Assembly (NCBI GenBank): GCA_963769715.1
Contig: CAVYNE010000040.1
Span: 62,001 to 126,000 of the forward strand
Direction of reading: 5' to 3'
From: Palsa-504 sp963769715
Lineage (GTDB): Bacteria; Actinomycetota; Actinomycetes; Streptosporangiales; Streptosporangiaceae
DNA length: 64,000 nt
Shown here: positions 12,964 to 22,212 of the stretch, piece after piece
Position numbering within the stretch: position 1 is the first letter of the stretch
How the letters are laid out: every line of letters starts with the position of its first letter
Position numbers and translations under genes: made by a program
Notes under the pieces: generated by a model
What the model was told of the DNA's origin: nothing
What the model saw: only the letters and a program-made list of their open reading frames with translations
The model's database searches: none

Positions 12964-12979
12964 TTCCCAATTTTGGGAA
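12964..12979. promoter_or_regulatory. Operator candidate TTCCCAA-TT-TTGGGAA
   Basis: A perfect 7-base inverted repeat with a 2-base spacer, centred between the divergent hydrolase (start 12935) and ArsR-like (start 12989) genes. Position and symmetry fit an ArsR-type dimer site that would control both. Confidence 0.6.
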
Positions 12980-12988
12980 CAGTACCAG

Positions 12989-13558
12989 ATGTGGGATTGT
13001 TCTGTCGTGGACACGCTTGACCTGCTCTTGCACCCGGTGCGGCTGCGGATCGTGCACGCCATGTCCGGCGGGCGCGTACGCACCACCTCCGACCTGTGCG
13101 CCGATCTGCCCGACGTTCCCAAGTCCACCGTGTACCGGCACGTCGGCCTGCTGGCCGAGGCCGGAGTGCTGGAGGTGGCAGGCGAACAGCGGGTGCACGG
13201 CGCCGTCGAACGCCGCTACCGGCTGCACCCGGCGCGGGCGATCATCGACCGGGACACGGCCGCGGCGATGTCGCTGGACGACCACCGCCGCGCGTTCGCC
13301 GCCGCCATGGCCACCCTGCTTGCCGAGTTCAACACCTACCTCGACCAGGAGCACGCCGACCCGACCGCTGACTCGGTCGGCTACACCCAGGTCCCGCTCT
13401 GGCTCAACCAGGACGAACTCGCCGGAATGATCGATGAGATCCGTAGCGCCCTCCTGGCCAGGAGGGACAATGAGCCCACGCCGGATCGCAACTCCTACCT
13501 GGCGAGCCCGATCCTGTTCCCGCTCGGGGAACCAGCGCAGCGCTCAGGAAGGACCTGA
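12989..13558 (+). CDS. ArsR/HTH_20-type winged-helix regulator
   Basis: A 189-residue regulator with a winged helix at the N-terminus (TLDLLLHPVRLRIVHAMSGG, then LCADLPDVPKSTVYRHVGLL and a wing with VEVAGEQR) and a longer helical C-terminal half with LWLNQDELAGMIDEIRSALL, as in ArsR-like regulators with a ligand domain. Start: the ATG at 12989 has no SD and would be nearly leaderless; a GTG at 13007 is an alternative just before the conserved region. Its stop overlaps the ATG of the phosphotransferase gene by one base (TGATG), so the two are translationally coupled. Confidence 0.8.
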   Translation: MWDCSVVDTLDLLLHPVRLRIVHAMSGGRVRTTSDLCADLPDVPKSTVYRHVGLLAEAGVLEVAGEQRVHGAVERRYRLHPARAIIDRDTAAAMSLDDHRRAFAAAMATLLAEFNTYLDQEHADPTADSVGYTQVPLWLNQDELAGMIDEIRSALLARRDNEPTPDRNSYLASPILFPLGEPAQRSGRT

Positions 13559-14583
13559 TGTACGAGAACCTGACCCGACTCGACCTCCTTGGCCCGGCGC
13601 TCGCGCGGGCGCTCGGCGACCCTGGGTGGGAACGCCTGGACGCCTCGCTCGTCTCGGGCGGCAAGTCGAACCTGACTTTCGCGCTCACCAGCGACGCGGG
13701 CGAGGCGGTCCTGCGCAGGCCGCCAGACGGGCCGCTGCTGCCGCGGGCGCACGACATGGGCCGGGAGGCCAGGGTGCAGCGCGCGCTGGCCGCCACCGCC
13801 GTCCCGGTGCCGACCATCCTGTTCGAGGACGTCGGCGAACTGATCGGCGTTCCGTTCTACGTGATGAAGAAGGTCGACGGGTACATCGTGCGCGACGCTC
13901 TCCCCGCCGGGTACGCGGAGTCGCCGCGGGACCGCCACGCCATCGCCGATGTCCTGGTGGACACGCTGGCCGACCTGCACGCGGTGGATCCGGCCGAGGT
14001 CGGTCTGTCCGGTTTCGGCCGGCCGTCCGGCCTGGGGGAGCGGCAGGTGCGCCGGTGGAGCGAGCAATGGGAGCGTTCCAAGAGCCGCGACGTCCCGGCC
14101 GTCGACGAACTGGCCCGCCGGCTGCGCGCGGACCCGCCGGCCGGGCCCGGGGGAGCGATCGTGCACGGAGACTTCCGGATCGACAACTGCCTGCTCGCCA
14201 AGCAGATGCCGCCGGCCGTGGCGGCCGTGCTCGACTGGGAACTCGCTACGCTGGGCGAGCCGCTAGCCGATCTCGGCTTGCTGCTGTTCTACTGGCGGCA
14301 GGCCGGGGAGGCCAAACCGGTGCTGACCCCCGCGCCGAGCATGCTGCCCGGCTTCCCGCCCCGCTCCTACCTGGCCGAACGGTACGCCAAGCGGACCGGC
14401 GCCGACCTGAGCGACCTGCCAGCCTGGGTCGCGCTGGCCCATTTCAAGAGCGCGGCGATCGCTCAGGGGATCGCCGCGCGGGTGGAGGCCGGATCGATGG
14501 CCGGGCAGGAGTTCGGCGACATCGGCGGCGAGGTCGACCGGATCGCCGCCGAAGGCCTCGCCCTGCTCACCGAAGGGAGCTGA
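13558..14583 (+). CDS. Phosphotransferase family protein (APH/ACAD10-like)
   Basis: A 341-residue kinase-fold protein: SGGKSNLTF nucleotide loop near residue 33, the Brenner motif VHGDFRIDN and the metal site LDWELATLGEPLADL. The closest pattern I know is the acyl-CoA-dehydrogenase-associated aminoglycoside phosphotransferase-like family, which phosphorylates hydroxy-acyl substrates in lipid catabolism; drug resistance is less likely. GGAAGGA precedes the ATG, which overlaps the regulator stop. The regulator probably controls it directly. Confidence 0.82.
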   Translation: MYENLTRLDLLGPALARALGDPGWERLDASLVSGGKSNLTFALTSDAGEAVLRRPPDGPLLPRAHDMGREARVQRALAATAVPVPTILFEDVGELIGVPFYVMKKVDGYIVRDALPAGYAESPRDRHAIADVLVDTLADLHAVDPAEVGLSGFGRPSGLGERQVRRWSEQWERSKSRDVPAVDELARRLRADPPAGPGGAIVHGDFRIDNCLLAKQMPPAVAAVLDWELATLGEPLADLGLLLFYWRQAGEAKPVLTPAPSMLPGFPPRSYLAERYAKRTGADLSDLPAWVALAHFKSAAIAQGIAARVEAGSMAGQEFGDIGGEVDRIAAEGLALLTEGS

Positions 14584-14711
14584 CCGGACCGCTCGTGACC
14601 ATGGTGAACCCGAACACCGCGACGTCGGCCCTGCGCTGCTACGTTCGGCCCCAGCCGGCGGCTCAGGGCCTCACCCAGGCAGGTCGAAGGGAGCCCGGTT
14701 AGCCTCCCGGC

Positions 14712-14736
14712 CCAGGTTGATTCCGAACGAACCTGG
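14712..14736. terminator. CCAGGTT / AACCTGG hairpin carrying CCGAACGAACC
   Basis: Perfect 7-base arms at 14712-14718 and 14730-14736 around an 11-base loop, about 130 bases after the phosphotransferase stop. It includes the CCGAACGAACC motif also found at 7467. It may terminate the operon. Confidence 0.4.
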
Positions 14737-14855
14737 TTCCTGCCCGCGGGTTATCCCCGCCGCAGGCGGACGCATCGTCCTCTCAATACGGCTGACGGCC
14801 CGAGAAACCGGTACGCTAGCTGCGTTCGCGGTGTCGTACGACGCCCGGAACGCAG

Positions 14856-14930
14856 GGGCGCATAGCTCAGTGGTAGAGCACTCGCCTTACAAGCGAGGGG
14901 TCACTGGTTCGAACCCAGTTGCGCCCACCA
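14856..14930 (+). tRNA. tRNA-Val (anticodon TAC)
   Basis: A complete cloverleaf: acceptor GGGCGCA/TGCGCCC, D-arm with AGCTCAGTGGTAGAGC, anticodon stem CTCGC/GCGAG with loop CTTACAA (anticodon TAC, decoding GUA), T-arm with GGTTCGAACCC, discriminator A and an encoded CCA at 14928-14930. The 3' part recurs as displaced fragments at 24690, 58094 and 59276, marking this gene as an integration target. Confidence 0.96.
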
Positions 14931-14985
14931 GGCAAAACAACCTGGTGACCTAAGTGCCTATCGGGCGCTGGTCCTGAGCTCGGAG

Positions 14986-16917
14986 GTGGTCTTGGAGGCT
15001 CTGGGGCAGGCGGCTGCCCGCCCCGACGGGCGGCGCCGCATCGCCCGGGCCGTGGTGGACCGGCCCGGCCTGCTCACCGGCCAGGGCGCTCGCGCCGGGT
15101 TCCCGGGCGTCTTGCGGTTCATCAGCGCCCTGGTCAAGGCTGGCGCTGTCGTCGTGGTCGAGCCGCCGTGCCCGCGCTGCGGCAGGCACAAGCAGCTCAG
15201 CGCCCTGGTCGACGGGCTTCGCCTGTGCGCCGGGTGCGCCAGGAAGGCGCGGGCACTGCGCTGCGGCCGGTGCGGCGCGGTGAGGTCCCCGGCTCGCCGC
15301 AACGACAACGGGCAGCCCATCTGCCAGGACTGCTGGCGCCGCGACCCGCGCAGCTGGAAACCATGCGCCAAGTGCGGGAACTGCCGCCGCGTCGCCGCGA
15401 TCACCGGGGCCGGGCCGGTCTGCCGGAGTTGCCGGCCGGGTCCCGCTGTTGCCTGCAGCATCTGCGGGTCAGCCGGCAGCCGGATCGGCATGTCACAGGC
15501 CACCCGCACGCCGGTGTGCGACCGGTGCCGCAAACGCTGGATCACCTGCTCGCGCTGCGGCAGCGGGGCGCCGCTGAAGGGAGGCACGCTGCGCGCTGCC
15601 TCATCCCCGACCCGGCCTTCTGAAACGGTGCGCGGTCTGCCAGGAGACCTGGCAGCTGTCGACCGCGGAGTGCACGCGCTGTTCCCTGGACCGGAAACTG
15701 ACGCAGATCTTCACCCCGCCCGGCGGCACCGCCGCACCGGAGCTGGACCGGCTGCGCGAGGCCCTGATCCGCGTCGACCGTCCCGACCTCATGCCCGACT
15801 GGCTGAAGAAGGCCGGCGTCCGCCGCACCCTCCAGGCCGTCGCAGGCCACAGCGCCGTCACTCACGAGGCGCTCGACACGCTGCCGCCGGGCCGCACCCT
15901 CGTCCACCTGCGGTCGATGCTGGTGGCCGCGGGCGCGCTTCCCGCCCGGGACGAGCGCCTGGTCGCGCTGGAACGCTGGATCGGCCAGGTCATCGCCGGG
16001 CGCACGTCCCCTGAGCACCGGCGTGCCCTGCACGGTTACGCGTGTCTGGCACCAGCTGCGCCGTCTGCGCAGCCGGCTCCAGGCAGGCCCGCCTCCCGCC
16101 AGCAGGTGAAAAACGTCCGTGACCAGGTCACCGCTGCCGCAGCGTTCCTGGACTGGCTAGAGGCACGCGGGCTGACCCTCGGCACGTGCACCCAGGCCGA
16201 GCTGGACCAGTGGCTGGCCGGGAACTCCAGCTACCTGGCCCGGCCGGCGAACTTCGCGCGGTAGGCCGCCGCCCGCCGCCACGCCTCCCGCCTCACCGCT
16301 CCGTCCTCACGCTGGACCGGCCCCGCCGGGCCGCTTGACCAGGACCGCCGGCGGGCAGACGCGCGCCGGCTCCTGCACGACGACACCTGCCCGGTCGCCA
16401 ACCGGGTCGCCGGGCTCCTCATCCTGCTCTACGCCCAGAAGCTCAGCGTCATCGCAGCCCTGACGACTCAGCATGTCCTGCATGAGGACGGCCGCACGCT
16501 CCTGCGCCCGGGCAGCAGGCCCATCGTGCTGCCCCCCCGCTGGACGCCCTGGCCGGCGCGCTCGCGGGCGGCCGCAAGGTACCGGGCACCAGCCTGCTCA
16601 GTGTCCCTTCCTCCTGGCTGTTCCCGGGACGCCGGCCAGGAAGCCCGCTGACCGAAGACGCTCTCGGCCAGCGGCTGCATGCCCTCGGGATCAGCCCGCG
16701 CCAGGGTCGCGGCACCGCCCTGTTCACCCTGGCCGCCGACGTCCCGGCCGCGATCTTGGCCAAGACCCTCGGCATCCACGTCAAGGCCGCCATCCAGTGG
16801 CAGAAAATCTCCGGTGGAGACTGGAGCACCTACGCCGCCGACGTCAGCCGCCGCAGCCACGCGCAGGAACGGGCCCGGGCGGGAGATCAGCGCGCGGACC
16901 CGCTGCCCAGTGCCTAG
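14986..16917 (+). pseudogene. Zinc-ribbon tyrosine-recombinase-like integrase, decayed
   Basis: Reads as one actinobacterial recombinase-like gene split over frames. The first frame has several CxxC zinc knuckles (CPRCGR, CAGC, CGRCG, CQDCW, CAKCG). Near 15580-15620 there is a frameshift into KRCAVCQETWQL and on through MPDWLKKAGVRRTLQAVAG. A stop at 16262-16264 stands where FAR-W-AAARR is expected (TGG to TAG), and a C7 run at 16532-16538 shifts the frame again into LFPGRRPG, LHALGISPRQGRGTALF and the closing GIHVKAAIQWQKISGGDW, ending at 16915. It begins 56 bases after the tRNA, where an integrase of an element at this site would be. Three lesions mean it is inactive; the C-run could also be a sequencing error. 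Confidence 0.7.
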
Positions 16918-17693
16918 AGATCACGTTCCAGACGTGCTGCGACCTCTCGATAGCGGCTGACCGGCACCAGATGCACACCATCGAAGGCTCCGCTGTCGCG
17001 GATGGCCAGGATCTGCTCGCACGCCGCGTCCACCCCGGCGCTGCGGTCACGCTCAACGTCCTCGACCAGCTGGCCGGGGATATCGATGTCCGGGATAGCG
17101 GACGCCAGGTTGCGGGCCATGCCCGCGCTGGCCAGCACCATCACCCCCGCATAAACCGGTACCTGCAAGCTGGTGCTCTCACGCCACCGCAACAGGGCAT
17201 CGACTGAGAAACTGACCTGCACGAATGTGAAGTCGGCTGCAGTCTTCCACGCAGGAACCGGGCGCAGGCCGGACGTGACCCCGACGCCAAACGGCCGGCA
17301 GCCGGCGAATGCCGGATCCCCCGCGGCACCGCGCGCTTCCTCGATCATGGCCCGCACCGTCAGCTCACTGGTCCGCCCGCCTGCGGTGGGCTTGTCGCCG
17401 TAGACGAACAAGAACCGGTCCACCCCATACGCTGCCGCCGTCAGCAGGTCCCGGCGGAACCCGAGCAAGTTACGATCCCGGGAGTTCAGGCACGCGATGC
17501 CACGGGCACCCATCGCCTGCACCTCATGCGCGACCGCCACGCTTGACACCGTCGCCCGCCCGATGTGGTTATCGGGAATCAGGAACGAGTCCGCGACCAG
17601 GCTCAGCACCCCGATCTGGTGACGCACCCGCGTCAGGTCCGGGCGAGTAGGCGGCTCGATCTCACAGACCAGCTCGAAACGACGATCAGCCAT
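16914..17693 (-). CDS. Methylenetetrahydrofolate reductase-like protein
   Basis: A 259-residue TIM-barrel protein with the MTHFR layout: FELVCEIEPPTRPDL at the start, RGIACLNSRDRN (the conserved T/N-x-RD site), FLFVYGDKPTAGG, GVGVTSGLRPVPAWKTAADF (K in the strand that holds the flavin/folate site) and FVQVSFSVDALLRW. It may reduce or transfer one-carbon units on a folate-type cofactor; the subgroup often sits beside demethylases. It overlaps the recombinase remnant by 4 bases, tail to tail. No partner gene is visible. Confidence 0.7.
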   Translation of the reverse strand: MADRRFELVCEIEPPTRPDLTRVRHQIGVLSLVADSFLIPDNHIGRATVSSVAVAHEVQAMGARGIACLNSRDRNLLGFRRDLLTAAAYGVDRFLFVYGDKPTAGGRTSELTVRAMIEEARGAAGDPAFAGCRPFGVGVTSGLRPVPAWKTAADFTFVQVSFSVDALLRWRESTSLQVPVYAGVMVLASAGMARNLASAIPDIDIPGQLVEDVERDRSAGVDAACEQILAIRDSGAFDGVHLVPVSRYREVAARLERDL

Positions 17694-17753
17694 GCCGTGA
17701 CCCTACAGGCAACGCTGCAGGCCAAGGCATTCAGACAGTTCTGATATCCGACT

Positions 17754-18725
17754 GTGCCGTTAGACGGCGCGCGCCAGGGCGCCCCGGAAGCAGAGCAGAT
17801 CGCGGACCGCTGGCATATCTACCACAACCTCGCCGAGCGTGTGGAAAAAGCAGTGGCCCGGCACTGCAGCTGCCTGAAAGAACCCGAGCCAGAGCCGGAG
17901 GGCCTGCCGGACCAGCCCGCGCCTGACCTGGAGCAGGCCGCCGCCGCGGCAGCTGAGCAGCGGGCGGCGGACTCGGCGCTGGCCGTCCGCAGCCGGGAAC
18001 GCTACGAGCTGGTGTAGGCGCTGCGCGCGCAGGGCATGGGCATCAAGCCGGTCATGCGCCAGACCGGGCTGGCCAAGGAGACCGTCTGGCGCTTCTACCG
18101 GGCCGGCAGCGCTGATGAGCTGCTCGCCAAAGTCACCGGCGGCCGGCCGTCGGTGCTCGATGACTACAAGCCTTACCTGCACCAGCGGTGGAACGAGGGC
18201 TGCGCCAACGTCCGCCAGCTGCACGCCGAGCTCCGCGACCGCAGCTACCGCGGCAGCTACGGCACCGTCCGCGACTACCTGGCACCGTTCCGCGAGCTCG
18301 GCGCCGCCCCGCCGGCCATACCCGCCCCGCCGAAGGCCCGCGACGTGGCCGGATGGATCCTCCGCGACCCGGAGTCCCTCGACGACGACGAGAAAGCCAA
18401 GCTCAGCCAGGTCCGGGAACGCTGCCCGCACCTGGACGCGCTCGCCGGGCACGTCACCGAGTTCGCCAAGATCCTCACCGGCCTGCACGGCGACCGCCTC
18501 GATGACTGGCTCGCCGCCGTCGAAGCCGATGACCAGCCTGACCTGCACTCCTTCGCCCGCGGCATCCGGCACGACTACGACGCCGTCCGCAACGGCCTGA
18601 GCCTGCCCTGGAACTCCGGGGTCGTCGAGGGCACCGTCAACATAAAGATCAAGATGATCAAGCGCCAGATGTACGGCCGTGCCAGCTTCCCCTTGCTCCG
18701 CAAGCGAGTCCTGGCGGCCACCTGA
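17754..18725 (+). pseudogene. ISL3-family transposase remnant
   Basis: Back two-thirds of an ISL3 transposase: begins inside the catalytic core at EAEQIADRWHIYHNLAERVE, continues through HTH-like KPVMRQTGLAKETVWRFYRAG and ends at GVVEGTVNIKIKMIKRQMYGRASF with the last acidic catalytic residue. The N-terminal third is missing, and an in-frame TAG stands at 18016-18018. No terminal repeat was found on the left, so the copy is truncated and inactive. Confidence 0.8.
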
Positions 18726-18784
18726 AGGGGCTCGTTACCATCACGAAATACGGGTCAGATCCAGTTGGGGTTGACACAGCCACC

Positions 18785-19171
18785 ATGTCCGAGCAGCACG
18801 AGTCCACGGCCGCTGGCCGGGAGGATGGGCATGCCCGCACCGGCGCCGCAGACCTGCTGGCCTTTCTCGGGGTGCTTGTGTTCACAGGTGTACTCACGCT
18901 GCTGGTCGATCACACCGGTCGGCTCTCCGCGCGGCTGGCGTTCGCCGGAGCCGCTGGGCTGGTCGCCGGCTGCGTGACCGGGTGGCGTCGGCTGCGCCGG
19001 CCTGGTCCGCGCCGCTGGCGCAGTGGCCGGGCCATCTACCGCGGACGGCGAGTGACAGTGGTGTCCACTTGGGGCGTGGAAGGCCAGCCACTGCCGACGA
19101 TCGACCCGTCGGCCACCGGGAACGCGCCCACGACCACGTCGGCCGCTTCGCGCTCGCCGCTGAACTGGTAA
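18785..19171 (+). CDS. Small two-helix membrane protein, unknown
   Basis: A 128-residue frame with two hydrophobic segments (residues about 26-44, LLAFLGVLVFTGVLTLL, and 50-66, ARLAFAGAAGLVAGCVTG), then an arginine-rich stretch and a Ser/Thr-rich tail. I recognise no family. SD is weak. It follows the ISL3 remnant by 60 bases; such two-helix proteins occur on actinobacterial mobile elements, but nothing ties it to one here. Confidence 0.4.
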   Translation: MSEQHESTAAGREDGHARTGAADLLAFLGVLVFTGVLTLLVDHTGRLSARLAFAGAAGLVAGCVTGWRRLRRPGPRRWRSGRAIYRGRRVTVVSTWGVEGQPLPTIDPSATGNAPTTTSAASRSPLNW

Positions 19172-19373
19172 CCCGCTGTATCACCCGGCCAGATGTCGGT
19201 GCCCGGCGTTGCCATCCGGGTCATGCCAGGTGACCTCGAACTGCTGCCCGCGCCCGTCTCCGGCCGGGCCCGGCGGTGCTGGCGGCCGAGCTGCTCGGCC
19301 AGATGCGGCAGCGCCCGGTGCCGCACCGTGGGTTGGTTACCCAGGCAGTAGTGGTATCCGGTGGCGAGATCCA

Positions 19374-19515
19374 AGAGCCAGATCAAAGAGCCAAACTAAG
19401 AGCCAACGCCCGCAGATGCGAGGAGTCACCAGGCCACAACCAGCCACGGTTATCGCAGGTAGATGCCACATCAGGCTACGCCGGGCGACGTCCCGCGACG
19501 GGTAAAATCTACCTG
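19374..19515. repeat. Arm-site-like repeats without a tRNA fragment
   Basis: Three AGAGCCA copies (19374, 19387, 19399), two GCGACG motifs (near 19485-19500) and a perfect 9-base inverted repeat CAGGTAGAT (19456-19464) / ATCTACCTG (19507-19515) around 42 bases. The same GAGCCAA and GCGACG elements flank the tRNA-Val fragments at 24690 and 59276. It looks like an integrase arm region from another insertion. Confidence 0.45.
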
Positions 19516-19546
19516 GCCACCAGCAGACCAGCGCGACGGAGCTGGT

Positions 19547-19894
19547 CTACCGCCGCGAGTTGCGCCCCGTAATCACCATCGGCGCCGAGATCATGGATCG
19601 GATCTTCTCGATGTAGAGATAGATAATCGATCTCTTCATCCGGATCAGACGCGTCTGCGACCTCTCCCCATCATTTGCGTATGTAGCGGGGACTGGACTG
19701 AGCAACGCTGCGCTGCCTTGTCTGCGCTGCCGGGCCGCGGCCGACAGCGGTATGCAGGCGGCGACTAGCAGCACCATTAGCGCGGCCAGCGCCCACGCCA
19801 GTTTGGCCCAGTAGGGCTGCCCGCAAGCAGTATCGGTACTTGTTTGCCGCTGCTGCAGCCAGGGCCGCGCGCCCGCAGGCTGAACCTCGCTCAC
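19547..19894 (-). CDS. Possible small one-TM protein
   Basis: A 115-codon frame with one clear membrane helix (WALAALMVLLVAACIPLSA) followed by a polar tail with YLYIEKIRS. The region is less G+C-rich than its surroundings, and codon use is not typical. No family recognised. It may be real or chance. Confidence 0.25.
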   Translation of the reverse strand: MSEVQPAGARPWLQQRQTSTDTACGQPYWAKLAWALAALMVLLVAACIPLSAAARQRRQGSAALLSPVPATYANDGERSQTRLIRMKRSIIYLYIEKIRSMISAPMVITGRNSRR

Positions 19895-20456
19895 CTATGG
19901 AACGCTACGCTCGCACAGTTCCGAGAACGTTACCGCTAAGCACGGAAGGTGCAAGAGCCTTGGCTGGGCTCAGATCCGGGGATGGCCCGCTACTGTACGT
20001 GCCCGCCCCTCCAGCATCAAGCGTGGCTGTGACCCCAGGACAACGAGCAGCAGCGGAAACTTCCTGGTGAACGCACACGCGAAGTCACGCTTGATCCTGG
20101 AGACCTCTACGGACACTCCGGTCAGACGCATGGTCCTCGGGCCTGGTGGCCCTGCGGTCCGGGTCAGCTTGCCACCGGACGACCTGGGCTGAGCTGACAG
20201 CAACGGTGACAGCAACAGCAGCGACCAACGTCAAGCGGCAGCGACCGGCGACCGCACGAGGCGCACGTATATCTTGTGACGACTTGGGTTATGCCTGGCC
20301 TGAAAAACGGACGGTCGGGACCGATGCCGCGAGTGCAGCGACTGTTGCCAATCCCCAGACAATGCCTAACGTATGCACAACTCTGGAGTGTTGGCCAGTG
20401 CACGCGCTCGCAACGGACGGCCCTGGACGATGCGCCCACTCCTACGGTTCAGAAGG
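19895..20456. other. 562 bases without a convincing gene
   Basis: Lower G+C than the flanks, several short frames in all directions but none with typical codon use, SD and homology. I see no RNA gene or clear repeat. Confidence 0.4.
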
Positions 20457-21668
20457 TCACCCGTCAGCTTCATCATTAGCGCGTCCTGCTGGTAGCTGAG
20501 CCAACGCACCGATGGCTGCATTGGCTTCTTCGCGCATCGCTGATGCCTCTGCACCTCGATTGAGCCGTGACAACTTGTCAGCAAGGTTATTCAGCGCCGC
20601 GGCCAGATCGGAGAGAAACGCGGCGGGGCGGTCGCGGGCGAGCTGGCGGCGGATGGTGACGGCTTCCTCGCCCGCGGCCAGGGCCTCCCCCCACCGCCCC
20701 AGCACAGCTAGGCGGCCGGACTGGTTATTCAGCGCCGTGGCCAGGTCGGGAAGGAACACCGCGGGGCGGTCCTGGGCAAGCTGGCGGTAAATGCCCGCGG
20801 CCTGCTCGATCACGGCCAGTGCCTTCTCTCGTCGCCTCAGGTCGCCCAGGCGGTTGGACTGGTTATTCAGCGCCCCGGCCAGGTCGGGAAGGAACACCGC
20901 GGGGCGGTCTTGGGCGAGCTGGCGGCGGATGGTGACGGCTTCCTCACCCGCGGCCAGGGCCTCCTCCCACCGCCCCAGCTTGGCCAGATAGACGGACTGG
21001 TTATTCAGCACCCCGGCCAGGTCGGGAAGGAACGGCGCGGGGCGGTCCTGGGCAAGCTGGCGGTCGACGCCCGCGGCCTCATCGCCCGCGGCGAGGGCCT
21101 CCTCCGACCGCCCCAGCTTGGCCAGATAGACGGACTGGTTATTCAGCGCCGTGGCCAGGTTGGGGAGGAACACATCGGGGCGGTCGCGGGCGAGCTGGCG
21201 GCGGATGGTGACGGCTTCCTCGATGGCGGCCAGGGCCTCCTCCGGCCGCCCCAGGTCACCCAGGCGGAGAGCCTGGTTGTTCAGCGCCGTGGCCAGGTTG
21301 GGGAAGAACGCCGCGGGGCGGTCGCGGGCGAGCTGGCGGCGGATGGTGACGGCTTCCTCGATGGCGGCCAGCGCCTCCTCCCACCGCCCCACCTCGCCCA
21401 GATAGACGGACCGGTTGTTCAGCGCCGTGGCCAGGTCGGGGAGGAACACATCGGGGCGGTCGCGGGCGAGCTGGCGGCGGATGGTGACGGCTTCCTCGAT
21501 GGCGGCCAGCGCCTCCTCCCACCGCCCCACCTCACCCAGGCGGTTGCTGAGATCAACCAGCCATCCGGCGCGCTCGCTACCGTCGGCGGAGTCGTCAGCC
21601 AGCCGCTGGACTACCACAGCCGCAGGTGGCGAGAATGCATTGCTTGATGTGTTTCCGCCACACACCAA
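20457..21668 (-). CDS. Tetratricopeptide-repeat protein with near-identical repeats
   Basis: 403 residues made almost only of seven 46-residue TPR-like units (GRWEEALAAIEEAVTIRRQL ... FLPDLATALNNQ) and one degenerate unit. Such repeats form a superhelical binding surface; in actinobacteria they usually sit behind an NB-ARC or CHAT domain in larger signalling or conflict proteins, which is absent here. The first residues come from a TTG/GTG start without a good SD, so the front of the gene may be lost. Repeats are conserved at DNA level too. Confidence 0.75.
   Translation of the reverse strand: MVCGGNTSSNAFSPPAAVVVQRLADDSADGSERAGWLVDLSNRLGEVGRWEEALAAIEEAVTIRRQLARDRPDVFLPDLATALNNRSVYLGEVGRWEEALAAIEEAVTIRRQLARDRPAAFFPNLATALNNQALRLGDLGRPEEALAAIEEAVTIRRQLARDRPDVFLPNLATALNNQSVYLAKLGRSEEALAAGDEAAGVDRQLAQDRPAPFLPDLAGVLNNQSVYLAKLGRWEEALAAGEEAVTIRRQLAQDRPAVFLPDLAGALNNQSNRLGDLRRREKALAVIEQAAGIYRQLAQDRPAVFLPDLATALNNQSGRLAVLGRWGEALAAGEEAVTIRRQLARDRPAAFLSDLAAALNNLADKLSRLNRGAEASAMREEANAAIGALAQLPAGRANDEADG
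20583..21548. repeat. Seven tandem 138-bp units
   Basis: The marker CTGGTTATTCAGC or close variants recurs every 138 bases (20583, 20721, 20859, 20997, 21135, 21273, 21411). Units differ by a few substitutions and encode the 46-residue TPR units. The copy number can change by recombination. Confidence 0.85.
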
Positions 21669-21759
21669 TCATCGTCGCACCGCCGACCTGTTGGCAGTCC
21701 GACACGCTCGTACGTCAAAGCTTCCGGTGGGGACCTCGGGCTCCATGGATGGACGCAGG

Positions 21760-22212
21760 TCAGCAGAAGCTTGCCGCGTGGTTGAGACAGGTAGCCCGTT
21801 CGCCACGGTCACCCACCACCTTGAGCTTCATCGCCATCAGGTCGCTGATCCGCGCAATGTGCAGTCCGTCGACTTGCGTGGGGCTTTCGAGCAGTCGTTG
21901 TGGGCGTGCCTCGTCAGCATTAAGGAACTGCACCCTGGTGGCCGAGAATACGCCGTTGAGCGTGCCGGGTGCGCGTTCGGTAACCGCGAACGGTCCGGCT
22001 GCGGACAGCTTGGTGGTGAGCTCTTCTAGATTGACGCTGTTCCGATGGAAGAAGAAGTCCAAGTCCCGGCTTACCCGGTGGGCGAGATGGACGGCAATGG
22101 CCGTGCCTTCGCCGAGATATGCGGTCGACGGTACGATCGGGGCGATGGTCTCCCATGTCAATGCCGTATCCGGCAACAGGATACTGCGGACGCGTTCAGA
22201 CAGCACGCGCAT
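21760..22212 (-). pseudogene. AbiEii/AbiGii-type nucleotidyltransferase toxin, C-terminally truncated
   Basis: 150 residues with the AbiEii core: AYLGEGTAIAVHLAHRVSRDLDFFF (the G-T and D-x-D nucleotidyltransferase sites) and ISDLMAMKLKVVGDRGE, where the family continues RDYxDL. Here the sequence changes after GDRGE to a few unrelated residues and stops at 21760, so about a third or more is lost. The ATG at 22212 overlaps the upstream HTH gene by 17 bases, the usual arrangement of a type IV toxin-antitoxin pair. Confidence 0.7.

Noticed and set aside
19036..19386. Minus-strand frame of 116 codons
   Set aside because: Overlaps the small membrane protein and the repeat region; no family, no SD.
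20146..20499. Short frames on both strands between 19.9 and 20.5 kb
   Set aside because: Atypical codon use, no SD, no family; likely chance in lower-GC DNA.
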